NCBI GenBank assembly: GCA_022695795.1 | Contig: MU404091.1 | Location: forward strand, 1 to 64,000 | From: Biscogniauxia marginata | Lineage: Eukaryota > Ascomycota > Sordariomycetes > Xylariales > Xylariaceae | Length of the DNA: 64,000 nucleotides | Direction: 5' to 3' | Shown here: in pieces, positions 39,140 through 50,037 of the stretch | How the letters are laid out: each line of letters opens with the position of its first letter | How positions within the stretch are numbered: position 1 is the first letter of the stretch | Translations under genes and position numbers: made by a program | Notes under the pieces: model-generated | What the model saw: the letters and a program-made list of their open reading frames with translations, nothing else | Database searches by the model: none | Told to the model about the DNA's origin: nothing

Positions 39140-40260
39140 ATGGCTACCTTCTATGAACAACGAATGTTGAACCTACCGGAACGGTACGGGATCTCTGCAA
39201 ACGCCAGGAATTTGCTTAAGGCCTACGATGAATTCAAGACGGCCCAGATGGACGAGGCTGCCTTGGGTCGACTCATTCGTCTATCGCCGAATAATCGAGC
39301 CGCCCTCGCCAGCACCATGGTCAAATGCGCCAACATCATGAAGGGGAACCCAAAGGAATCCAAGCACTGCTTTGCCATCATTTCGAGCTGCGGCGAGATG
39401 GTCCAGATTGCAGGTAGGCTGAAAGTTCGGGGCCGTCAGGCATTTACTTGGGATGCGCATAGCTGACACCTTAGCGAAGACAAGCCGCCCCCTGCTGAGG
39501 GTTTTCCTGATTTCGCGAAGCTTCCCCGAGAACTCCGTGAACGAATCTACGACTTCTATCTTGGCAACTTCCGACAGGCCCCTGATATCATACCGTATCC
39601 GAAGCATGGCGATTGCGTGTGTGCCGCCCACGAGCCCCCGGCATATCTCTCCTTTCCAAAGAAGAACATCTCCCTTGCCTTCACTTGTAAGCAGATGCGT
39701 GACGAAGTTCTAGCTTGCTTCTTCGGCAAACGGGTTAGTCTCCTTTCTCCTCGCGCTAGGATTTTTTTTTTATAGAACTTACTTGGCTGACTTAAATTTC
39801 CATCCAGGTATTTCACTTCCCCTGCACCTGTGAGATGGGTTACGCGTTGCGCACCAATGTCATACTCAAGAAGAAGATTCGTTCCGTCAAGTTTCACTGG
39901 TGCGGAGCCGATGCCGACAATGGCATCCAGATGCTCAAGGATATCAAGAACCTTGACCAGCTCGTCGTAATCGTCTCCAAGAATACCTCGAAGCACCTGA
40001 CTCAGCGTGAGGAGGAAATCCGAAAGTTCTTCACTCCTAAGCGGGCTCCTAGAGCGCTGCCTGAATCTTTGGGATTCGACGAGCTGATCGAACTCCGTGG
40101 TGTTCAGTCAGTCTTCGTCGAGCATATCAACAAACGAAAGGCAGATCGACGAACCGACGACGACGTGAGTTCTTTGGAGGCACTTCTCCGGGTTAAAGTG
40201 AAGAGAGCTCGCGAAGACGGGGACGACGAGGATGAAAATTCTTCCAACGTTACCATCTAG
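39140..40260 (+). CDS. F-box/2EXR-like protein of unknown function
   Basis: Exons 39140-39413, 39480-39733 and 39808-40260 give 326 aa. Around residues 97-120 the motif FPDFAKLPRELRERIYDFYL resembles the F-box/2EXR start common in fungal proteins (F..LP.E.R..I). After it come FTCKQMRDEVLACFFGKRVFHF, the place where these proteins often read 'result..vnrqirne..', and LKKKIRSVKFHW. A Cys-rich piece (GDCVCAAHE, PCTCEMG) could bind metal but spacing is irregular. The C-terminus is basic then acidic. The first intron needs the acceptor at 39479 (GCGAAG), which keeps the frame; the TTAG five bases upstream would not. F-box proteins link substrates to SCF ubiquitin ligases, but 2EXR proteins are mostly uncharacterised. 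Function is not assigned. Confidence 0.82.
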
Positions 40261-41242
40261 TCGCTGCGACGTGCCTAACTGGTATTGCTTGCGGGTGGGC
40301 TGAAGGATAGTGGACGATACGATGGTGAATGAGGTGGAATTATCGTATGGACCGTTGGATCTGTAGGCATACGCAAGGCCGTTGGTATTTGCTGCACCGT
40401 TCTACCTACATTGATATGCTGCTTTGCGGTGTATTCACACATGATACAAGGGACAGGCAATCTATCTCATCAGGTAGATTGAGCTACGGTGGGTAGCCAT
40501 AGATCTGCGATTGATTTCTAGCTTAGAGATTGATTGTAGCAAGAGAGCTGTCGCCTTTGTCTTGTCTCCTTTTTCTAATGTTGGTAGTTTGCCTTGTTGC
40601 GGCGACGGTTATATAGTGTCTTGGAGCGTAATGGCCGAATTACATGTAAGCAGGCTGGCAAAATGCTGTAAATAAAGCCCCTTTCATGCTCCGTAGAAGA
40701 TAGCTTTCTGTCAACAAGATGCTAACAAGGTCTCCTATACATTTTTTTTTCTTTTATGTTGTAACTGCGACTGGCCGTGCGTAGGCTAGGCAACTCAGAG
40801 CACAAGATGCTCTCGAAGGACGGCTGTGATCTAGTTAGGGTTATGTGTGTAGGTCCGAATATACCTTACCTACATGATATAATCTCAAGGGAGTAAATAT
40901 CGAAAGTTAGCCTATGACTGACTACCTTAGGTATATTTATCACATGTTGAAGGGTGTAATTAATAATTATGTACCTGCTTCATACCTAGTAACAGATGCG
41001 TACCGGGTTGTTTTCATTCGATAGTGCTGAAAACTACCTAAGATACCTGCTAAATCCGGAAACGGCAAAGATATACCAGAGGTACTTAACAAGACGGGAT
41101 TTACAACGATCTTCAACGATCTGCCAGATAAACGAAATAAAAAGCATCTAACCTTAGGTACGTATGTAAATCTTTAACTCCGACCTCCGATCTGTCAATG
41201 AGATTTAATTAGTAGCTTACCTCGGAGGTAAGAAATATTAAA

Positions 41243-41267
41243 TTTTTTTTTTTTTTTTTTTTTTTTT
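41243..41267 (+). repeat. Poly-T run of 25
   Basis: Uninterrupted T homopolymer. Its exact length is the sort of thing sequencing misreads. Confidence 0.85.
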
Positions 41268-41635
41268 GGTTTTCTTCCTTTTGGTTCTTCGTAGTTATCG
41301 TATTCCCGGGTCGGTGTTAAAGGTAGGTGTAGGTAAAGTGCTGACATTGAAATATGAAGGACGGAATACATACCTACTTAGGCACACTTACATACTATGT
41401 ACCTACCTACCTATGTAGTGGACTGATTGACTCTAAACTTGTATGAGCCCCGAGACCCCGTTCGTTGAATCCTAGTCACGGTCAGGGTCGCAGTCAGGGT
41501 CACCCATCACAATCACGGTCACAGTTTTACAGTCGCAATACAACGCAACACCACAACATATCTTAGGGTAGGTCCCTTTCCCGTCAATTTTTTCTTTTTC
41601 TTTTACCTAACCCAGCTTAGACGGGTTGCCTCAAT

Positions 41636-41684
41636 CCCCCCCCCCTCTCCCCCTCTCCCCCTCCCCCCCCTTTTTTCCCCCTTC
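41636..41684 (+). repeat. C-rich polypyrimidine tract
   Basis: A run of C broken only by single T bases, then TTTTTT and more C. Purely pyrimidine on the + strand for about 49 bases. Confidence 0.8.
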
Positions 41685-41923
41685 TACTTAATTCAATTTT
41701 CTTGGAAGTAACCCAGGTAGGTTAGGTGTGAAGTTAGGTACACATAAATAGTTCTTACCCAAGACAATATATTGGACCGTGTTTATACGCGTACCTACCT
41801 ACGCACCTTCAATGTCAGCAAATAACGTGGTATCCGAAATGGAGAAAAGAAGTTTGCATAAAATACTAATCTGCCATTTTCAACTTGCACCGCCTGATTG
41901 ATGCTTGGCATAGGTGGTCAAAG

Positions 41924-41976
41924 CTACCTACCTATAGGTACTACCTACTACTATCTATCTACCTATAGGTAGGTAG
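41924..41976. repeat. 17-bp perfect inverted repeat, hairpin-forming
   Basis: The left arm CTACCTACCTATAGGTA (41924-41940) is the exact reverse complement of the right arm TACCTATAGGTAGGTAG (41960-41976), with a 19-base loop. It would form a stable hairpin or cruciform and is built from the TACCTA motif. Confidence 0.85.
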
Positions 41977-42410
41977 ACATAGAAGGTTAGGTGAGCAAGA
42001 CAAATAGAAAGCAATCCTATTAAAGACCACCTCTATCTATCTATATACAGCGATTAAAACCCCTATGTAGGTACATATAAAATAGTCATAACGCAAAGCA
42101 AGGAATTCATGGACTTAAGGTACCTTCCTATGTAGATAGGTAGGCAAGCAAAGTAAGGCACTACTACCTATTATCTCAACCAAACCCCTTCCCTCCGCCC
42201 TCTGATACCAATGGTTCATTACAGCTTCAGTAGTAGGAGTAATAAGTACATAGAGGTTAGGTAGATTTCATTTCCCTATTTCCCAATCCTCAAGTCCTCC
42301 TCTCTTATCTCCATCTCTCCTCCCTCATTTCATTAGCCGTATCATTAGGTACCAATGCCTTCGCCTTTCCATTAATCATGATGAATAATAAAATGTATGC
42401 TCTTTTCCAC

Positions 42411-42428
42411 GCTGGCTGGCTGGCTGGC
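42411..42428 (+). repeat. GCTG tetranucleotide repeat
   Basis: About four GCTG units. Simple microsatellite near the 3' end of the Cas1p-type gene. Confidence 0.7.
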
Positions 42429-42734
42429 CTAGCTAGCTGTCGACGCCGAGAATACTCCTCTCCCGCATCCATTGATAGCTCGGGGCTTGCTTGGGAATAG
42501 AAAAAAGAAGCTAAACAAACCTGGGTACCTGACTTGGTACCCTTATCCCGTCCATATGATGTTGTTACAAGGCCAAAATTGAGAGATGACCGAAACCTGT
42601 ATGCAGTGATTGCTGTCGTTCACCCTTTGATTTTGGTTCGTGATGCACTCCCTGTTTCCTCCTCTTCCTTATTATCCATCATTATCCACCAAGCCTCTCC
42701 GATCATAAAACTTTGCCACATCTCATCTGGCCAT

Positions 42735-45256
42735 CTATCCGTAAACCAAGTTGCCTATCCACAGGCCTGCCAGCAGCACCAAGAACGTGCGTTCTGTTAT
42801 ATATCCTGTGAATACCCTCGTGGCTCGATGCGTCAACGCCGCGATGCCTATAAATACCACCGTGAGTAGCACCTTCTCGAAGACCCAACCTCCGAAGCGT
42901 GTTTTATCCAGCCCAAGCGTGAGCTTCGCCGTGGCGTCTCCGCCGAGCCAAATGTGGTATTGTAGGACATACGTCTCAAGGGCGATGCGGCCGAGCTTGG
43001 CTGGCAGCGCAAGATATGCATTCCTTGCTGCGGGGTGAAGATTTCTCAAGACGAGGAACCCTAGGATCGGGATCCACGAGATGAAGGGGTGGAACTGGTT
43101 GTAATCCTGTTTCGTTTGCAGACCTGTCTGGGTAAAGTAAAAGAAGCCGCCCAAACCTGCAGTGCTGAAGACGTAAAACTGTACGTTGTCAGTGTCGAAG
43201 GTGTTGGACGAAGGTGCTTGGAATCGTTCCCGAGCATCGTGCACGTTGGCGGAGTGCACGAGACTCGCTATTAGAAGTCCTACGTACACAATGTACCTGT
43301 CGAGACCGAGACGGAATCGTAGCTCTTCCGCGTCCCAGGACATGCGAAAGACCGTGTGTAGGATGTTCACGACGGCTTCGATGACGCCGGGTGTCAAGAT
43401 GAACCAGCTGGTCGACAAGGCCGACACGAGCGCCTTCATAATAAGCATCCATGGATCTGAGTTCCAACGCTTGAGCACTCGGAGCATCGTGAATAGAGAT
43501 AGATACCAAAACGTGATCACTGGAGCAAAATAATAGGAATTGTAGCTCGTGCCCATCATGTAGGGTAAAACGGCACTCAGCGCGTTAGTCCGGAACAGGA
43601 CTATGGCAGCGCGTCGGAAGGAGTAATCCTCGGTCTTCAGTATATACTGGGTGTGTCCGTACGCGGAAAGGAAGAAATATGCCGATATGAACACTCGAAC
43701 GATCTTGTACACCCATAATGCTTGCGAGGCGTGGTTATAATGATAGAGGAGGATGAAACCCTGCATCAATCCCTTGATCTCCTCTGATTGATCTCGGCAT
43801 AGAAAACCTTGGTCACGATTGCTGTATGAAACCTCCTTGTTGGATTTTGGTAATGACCAGTTCGTCGACGGAAGAACTTTGTGCACGATCGCGAGACTTC
43901 CTACTAACCAGAAAAAGCAACTGACGATGAAAGGACCTTGTTGATAATGACGTTCCAATTTGCTGACCTGGAGAGTTCCATCGCAAATCCAGCACCAGAT
44001 AAGCGCGATAAGGATATCCCTGGTGGCCGTGATAAGTTCCGGTACGACCGGGAGCTGACGAGTTAGTTTGGGTATAGAACGAGATCGTGGGACATATAGT
44101 AGCGCGATCAGCCCCAATAAAAGCAGCGCTAGCTTGAACACATCGTTTCTTGGCTCGGGAGCGCAACAGGTTCCCTGGAAGAAGCGATCCAAGTTGACGT
44201 TCGGGGCATTGCAATGAGAATTGAGGACGATATCGATCTTGCGCTCAGCAATGCTGTCTTCGACGTGCAGGCCGTCGCCTCCGAAAGCCTTCCCGGAACT
44301 CAACGTCATCTGATTAAAGGCCCATACGACATGTGATGTCTGGTTTGGTGGCAGATGGGATAGATAGTCGTTCATCTTGTCGATCCGCTCTGAAGTGATA
44401 GTCTCGGAACGTCCGGATGAGAGCGTGTTATACGCAGGAACCTCTACCGGGGCAAGTAGTATTTGATTTGCGGCAACGTTGGGTTTGCTCGTCGTGTGCG
44501 AACTCGAAGAGAGGCTGCTGTCGCCTAGATTTGATGACAGGTGCGCCGAAACGCCGTTGATGCCACGCTTGAAAATGTTCAAATAGTCATCCCCACCATA
44601 ATGGGCAGCCCACAGGCCCGGAGACCCCAACACGATGAGGGCAGCAGATTCATCTTTCTCGGTAAAGGATCCCTTAGCCTTCAACGTAGGTGCTACGTGG
44701 AAAGCCCTCAAGGTATCGTCCAATGCAGTCGAGTTGAGCCACGGATCCCAGATGAATTCTAGCCGCACGCCCTTGGCTTGAAAGGAGAGATCGTGATGCT
44801 TCTCGTCAGTGGCGGGCGTATTGCTCGACTCATCTCGTGCTTGGTCCGGATCGAGTTTCCTGGCAGCGGCCCAAAATATCTGCCGGATGGTCGAATCTCC
44901 GGCAAGAACTAACCTTTGGCCATTTAGGCAGTTGTGAATAGCTTCACCCTGGTACTCGGCCATGCGACATCCGGTGGGTTCCCATTTCTGGGGGCTGCTC
45001 GAGTGCGCGGGCGACCAGGCTCCATCGTTCAACAAGGCGTGGCATCCGTGGAGATCATTTTGGCCTGCTGGACTATCAGAATCAAGGCCGGGGGGAGTAA
45101 GGAAAAACTTGAGCGCGTGGGCGGCGGAGGAAAGCCGATCGTACCAATTAGAAATCTTTGGTAACTGAGCCAAAGCAGGGCTAGGAGCAGAGCAGAGTAG
45201 GTGAAGCCGCTGAGAGAGTGCCAATTCGAGGCAGCGAGCCGCCGGAGCTGTGTCAT
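42735..45256 (-). CDS. Cas1p-type 10-TM acyltransferase (capsule O-acetyltransferase family)
   Basis: Predicted Golgi glycan O-acetyltransferase; the founding member, Cryptococcus Cas1p, acetylates capsular glucuronoxylomannan. Exons 45145-45256 and 42735-45067 with a 77-bp intron give 814 aa. The start MTQLRRLAASNWHSLSGF precedes a single membrane anchor (residues 18-36, FTYSALLLALLWLSYQRFL). The lumenal PC-esterase-like domain begins with CHALLNDGAW and has the GDS nucleophile motif VLAGDSTIRQIFW (about 94-96); GDGLHVED later supplies the D-x-x-H pair. The second half holds about ten membrane spans with typical GFILLYHYNHAS, YFFLSAYGHT and FHPFISWIPI segments. The uninterrupted reading frame continues upstream to 45434, but that extension is Pro/Ser/Arg-rich without a membrane anchor; the spliced start is better. 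The substrate in this fungus is unknown. Confidence 0.92.
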
Positions 45257-47137
45257 GAAGAAGTAAGGCGGGCACGTGAGGGCTGGGAGAGGTTCGTGGA
45301 GAGCGAGGAAGCGAAAAAGAGAGGCGGAAAGAGACGGGAAATAAACGGACGAGAATTGGTCCCAGGGAGGTTGGTTTAAACAGCGAGGAAATCCCTGCAG
45401 GGCCTAGAGGCGTGTCTTGGGTGCGATAAGGCAAGATCTACTTGGGTTGACGTTTACTAAGAGAAGGTGCATTGCATCGTTGGGAGGGGGGAGCCAGCTC
45501 GAGGTCGATGTGTGTCGCGTGCTTGGCGTTCATGGGGGATGGACAACCAACGCGGCGCCGCGGCTTGACCGTTATCAGAATTTTCTCGCATCCGACCTAT
45601 CCTTGGGTGGTAGCACAGTCCAGAAAGCGAAATCCTTACTAAGATGCAGCATTCCAAGTGGTTGCATAAAAGAACGCCGCGCCCCTAATAAGCCAAAGGC
45701 TCCCTTTCGCGCCCAGCCAAGCGTGCAGCGGCCGCGAGCACGTTCGAGCAAAGGCAGACGGGCTATATAGCCAGGCCAGCCCATAACAGACGAGTACGAG
45801 AGCGAGCCGACGGGCGGAGACTTTAGAATGCCACCGTACGGGGCATTCCGAGCCACGCCGTCTTTGGGTAGCTAGACATGCTTTTGTGCTGTCCGGAAGG
45901 CCGGAAGAGACATGGCATGGTGTTAATTATCTAATGGCGAGCTCAGGGTCCACAGGAGCCCACAGTCGCAATCCCAAATGGGGTAATTGAATTTTAGCAA
46001 CTGGAACTAGTGCGTGATCTCGGATGCTCGGTAGTGGCTCATGTCCGATAACTTTGTGGCGCATGCATACTCCACTAGGTACTACCTAGTGGACTAGTTA
46101 CCCCAACATCCTGGAATTGGACTGCGCTTAATACAAAATTTATTTATTTCTCGTCAATTTCTGTTGCTGCCTGTGACCTACCTCCCTGCCTTCAATGCCT
46201 ACCTCACTGGCTAACAAATAGATCAGACGACTAGACATCCATTAAAAGCATCAGCAACCCGTGCCTTAGACAATGGATATCGCGACAATCACTACCTATG
46301 CCCATCCTAAGCTCCGCGACCTCTAAGTGTCTCGAGGTAAGACTACCCTGTCAACCTACCTACCATAAGCAGAGCGGACTAGAGAGGAGTTTCGGGCATC
46401 ATGCCAGACCAACTCCGAAACCCACCACAAACATAAGCATGAGCATAAGCAAAGGTTAGGTCGGGTAGGTAGACGAAGGTGGCTATGTAGCTACCTAGCT
46501 ACCAAGCTACTAATAATCAAGACATTACGGACATTACGGTCTTATGCCATGCTCGATCAGGTTCGATATCGTTTACACCTGATCTAGAGCCGGATACACG
46601 CCCTCGTTTGCGAAAAGAGAAATCGAAAGCAAGCAGTGCGCGTACAAGACGAGAGCAGATCTTCATACAACGATCTTTGAGTACGGAACCTCCTTGGCCT
46701 CCGGCGTCGAGACTTTCGTAATTTATCTGTTGTAACATCCTGAGACATGGTCTCACTACATTCCAATCTTTTCTAGGCCAACTAACTAGCGACCGACATA
46801 TAATTTCATAATCCTGCCTTCCGATGGCAATCGTGACGTATGGCTTCTCATTCAACGTGTTTTGGTGGCACATGTCACGAAGCCTGCCACAATGCAAGGA
46901 GGAAATTCAGACCAGAAAACATCGTTAATGGCTTGGTAGGCGTGTGAAATCTTGCTTCGAATGCATTTATTATTGCCGACCCCTAATAAGGTGTACACGT
47001 TACGTAGTGAATGGCTACCTTCTTACCGATACTCATATAATGTATGTATCAAGCCATCTTCCCAGTTTCAGTCTCATTGTTTACCAATCACACCAGTGTC
47101 AGACATATCGCAACTCCCGTGAAACTCGACCTATCCC
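45257..47137. other. Intergenic region, no supported gene
   Basis: No gene I can support. Frames at 46517-46897 and 45417-45770 are unrelated to known proteins. Next to 45257 lies the promoter of the Cas1p-type gene. TACCTA-type motifs recur at 46070-46510, including CTACCTAGCTACC near 46490. Confidence 0.5.
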
Positions 47138-48791
47138 TTAAGCATACCACTCGCCGCCAATCCACCGGTTGAAGAAGTCAAGGGAGCCCTCGGGCTGGTT
47201 GAAGGGCACCATGTGACCAGCCTGGTAGATGCGCATGAAAGTGAAGTTACCACTGCTCTTGACCACGCCATAGTTGTCGCCATCAACCTCGAGGTCCTTC
47301 AGCTTAGCCTCGTTGAATTGTCCCTTACCCGACCACTCGAGCGCCTCCGTCCAGGCCTTGTTGCCCACCCAGTTGCAGATGTAGTCGGCGTCACCAGCGT
47401 AGATAAGGACAGGAATCTGCTTGAGGATATCCGGAACAAGACGGTGGAAAGGCTTGGACCAGTCACCCTGGAACAGGAAGTTCCTGTTGATATCCGTGTT
47501 GCAGCTCTCGTAGTTTTGGACCTCGGCGCCAATTGTCTTGATCACCTTTTCTTGGTTTAGGTACTCAGCGATCCATGCCGTCTCAGTGTAGCACAAGTTC
47601 TCTTGATCCTTGCACTTCTCACGCACATCGTAGACATTGTATCCCGTGCGCTGGAAGGGTCCAATCATGGCATTGTTACAGTAGATTGCACTAGGGACGC
47701 AAGACCAGACGCTCTCAGAGTTGTAGCAGCTCTCGATGAGCGACTGGCAACGAGGCAGAGAGTTGTCCATGGACTCACACTCACTCTCGCTAAGAACCGC
47801 GTCGTAGCCACCCTCGCCACATGCCATTGGGCGGTAGCCGGCGTATTGAGTGTAAGGGTCAGTCAGACCGTTGCCAATGGCAATGCTCTGAAGGTTAATG
47901 TTTCGGTTCTTGTGAGACAGTATCTCAGAAGCGAAAACGGGAATGTAGTGACCAGCGTACGACTCGCCAGCAATGTGGAAGGGCTGCTTGGCGTATTGTG
48001 GGAAGTTGTGGAAGAACAGCGTCAGGAGCGCGTAGATGTCCTTGCTGGCGGCAACGGTGTTGTAGACGGGGTTTTCACTGTACGAGTAACCGGTGTTGAC
48101 GGGCTGGTCGATGAAGATGACCGAGGCGTTGCTGTTCCACGACTTTTCGTTGAACTTGAGGCTACCATCTTGTTGGACACTGGACGGGCCGAGTTCCATG
48201 AAGAGTCCCATCATGGATGAGCAGCCGGGGCCGCCGTTCAGCCATAGCACTACGGGGTCGTTTGCAGGGTCGTTCCGCGATTCAAAAAACCCTATAGATA
48301 CGTCAGCGAGTGTGGAATGAAGACAGTAGTAGAATCAACTTACAGTAGAACAAATGCTTGTCATTAGCCTCGTCATCGAGGTACCCACTGTATTGCTTGA
48401 CCTTGTCGACGCCGAGGGCAGAAGGATCGACGTTCTTAGCCCGCAGGTTGTAGGCTTCCAGGGAGCCGTCGACCTTGCGGTGCTTGGTACCATCGGTTTC
48501 AACCCACATACTTTGCACATCGGCACCCTTTACGACGTGGTCCCATTCGCTGTCCGACTTGCGGTGATGGGGCTTGGGGTGGGAGATGAGACTGGCTGCC
48601 TTCTCGAAGAAGCCGGGAACCAGGAGGCTCATCTCATCCCAGAGGCCTTTAGCGGCAGCTGGCATTTCGCCGAAAGCCTCGCCGACATGTTGTAAAGGCT
48701 TCTTGATGGAATCACCGCCAAGGACCTTCTGATCTTGCGCGAAGGCAGCTGTGGTGGCGCCCAGCAGCAGGGTTGAGGTAGCTACTCTCAT
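47138..48791 (-). CDS. cpyA: Carboxypeptidase Y (vacuolar serine carboxypeptidase)
   Basis: Vacuolar serine carboxypeptidase of peptidase family S10, made as a pre-pro-enzyme that removes C-terminal residues. Exons 48344-48791 and 47138-48291 with a 52-bp intron give 533 aa, close to the usual length. A signal peptide is evident ([18 protein letters not shown], cleaved about residue 18), then a propeptide. The mature part has [30 protein letters not shown] (oxyanion region), the catalytic Ser in GESYAGHY (about 260), Asp in [13 protein letters not shown] and His in [10 protein letters not shown]. Two possible N-glycosylation sites are NASV and NFTF. Exon 1 is not a separate small gene: the intron joins YFW in FYWFFES. 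The + strand frame of 205 codons at 47603-48220 is its shadow. It shares a 1.2-kb upstream gap with SBDS. Confidence 0.96.
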
Positions 48792-50037
48792 GGTGGGTAG
48801 CTGAGCGATAAGACTCGAAGCTCAACAACCGGGCTGGGTGTGTATGTGACGATGACAGCGATGGTGGTGGTTTTGATGGAATGATAGATGGGATGGTAAT
48901 AAGAGAATGAATGATGAAGGTTGATTGATGATAAAGGAGAGAAGATCGAAAGCGAACCGGAACTCCAAGATATGGATGGATGGGGGAACGCTTTGGGGGA
49001 AGATATGATGCAGTTGAAACGTGCGCCTGCACTGTCAGGCCAACCGAATCCTGGGAAGGCGGTACTACCGATGACTGGCCAGGTCAGGTCCTCGTGCCTA
49101 GAGCAATGTCACTTCTTAACGCCACTATTCTGCTTTACCGCATTTTTAGTATGGGGTCAGGGGTTGGATGAGCTAATAAGTTACCTTCCCGATTCAGCTT
49201 TTGATTACGACTGGCGTGGCCCAAAGCTTCGCTGGCGGTCACCTGTCACCTACCGCTAATAACAGTGGGGACCCGACGCGATAAGCGTCATAGGATCAAA
49301 GGTGAAGCGAAGCGGGAACATCCAATAAAATAATGCGAGGCTAACAATTCAATTTATTTACACACATATAGTGGACGTAGGTAGTAGAATTGAAGACCAC
49401 CAGCTGAAAAGTTTCAGTCCGGTTGAGGTGGCAGTAATTACATGTATAATTGCATGTACAAAGTAGGTAACCTACTACGTTATACACTGAGGTTTTTATT
49501 CAAACCTCATCTTTCCTGAGAAGTACCTAGGGGGAGGATTGACTAATATATGCAAGCATATTGCATAAGTACATAATTAATGTAAAAAGACATTATAAAT
49601 GCAGCACCTCAAGCTGGCTATCTAGTATTTTTTACTAATTGTGCTATTATCACATAAAGAAGTGACCCTACTTTACCTGCTATGTGTCAGACCGAACAAG
49701 TGTGATGAGTTAATTGCCTTAAGGATTGCAGTGGTGGGCGGTACATATAAGCTTAGTTGTTCCTGCGCATGCAAATGCGGGATTCCTGTAGGTATCTTTG
49801 GTACTATCGATACAAATCGATCGGAGAAAGCGCAGAAAAAAAAGTGACTCCCACTTACAATTCGTACGCAACCTCCTACCTACATACAGATCCCGCTCCA
49901 CCAGAGTCTAGAAAATTTCCCAGTACGAGTGCATCATTCCACGGACCCATTTGATCCCTATTGCTGCGTTCATCGAATACTGGTACGAGCTACCTACGAC
50001 ATCAAATCCATAGGCGATCTTTCTCTCTCTTGCCAAG
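48792..50037. promoter_or_regulatory. Divergent upstream region of cpyA and SBDS
   Basis: No gene I can support in 1.25 kb. It separates two genes transcribed away from each other. The cpyA side (48830-48900) is rich in TGATGG and related repeats; the SBDS side before 50038 holds a CT-rich leader (TTTCTCTCTCTTGCC). The middle (49360-49700) is AT-rich with TAGGTA motifs. Confidence 0.5.

Larger units (their letters stand above)
40261..42734. other. Intergenic region dense in TACCTA/TAGGTA motifs
   Basis: No gene seen in 2.5 kb. From about 40850 to 42290 the hexamers TACCTA and TAGGTA and their extensions recur every few tens of bases on both strands, alongside a 25-base T run, a C/T tract and an inverted repeat (all listed separately). 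The strip next to 42734 is the 3' side of the Cas1p-type gene; the strip next to 40260 is the 3' side of the F-box-like gene, so these genes converge. Confidence 0.6.

Noticed and set aside
46517..46897. 126-codon minus-strand frame
   Set aside because: No recognisable domain and it overlaps other frames; not enough to call a gene.
47603..48220. Plus-strand frame of 205 codons
   Set aside because: It is antisense to carboxypeptidase Y.
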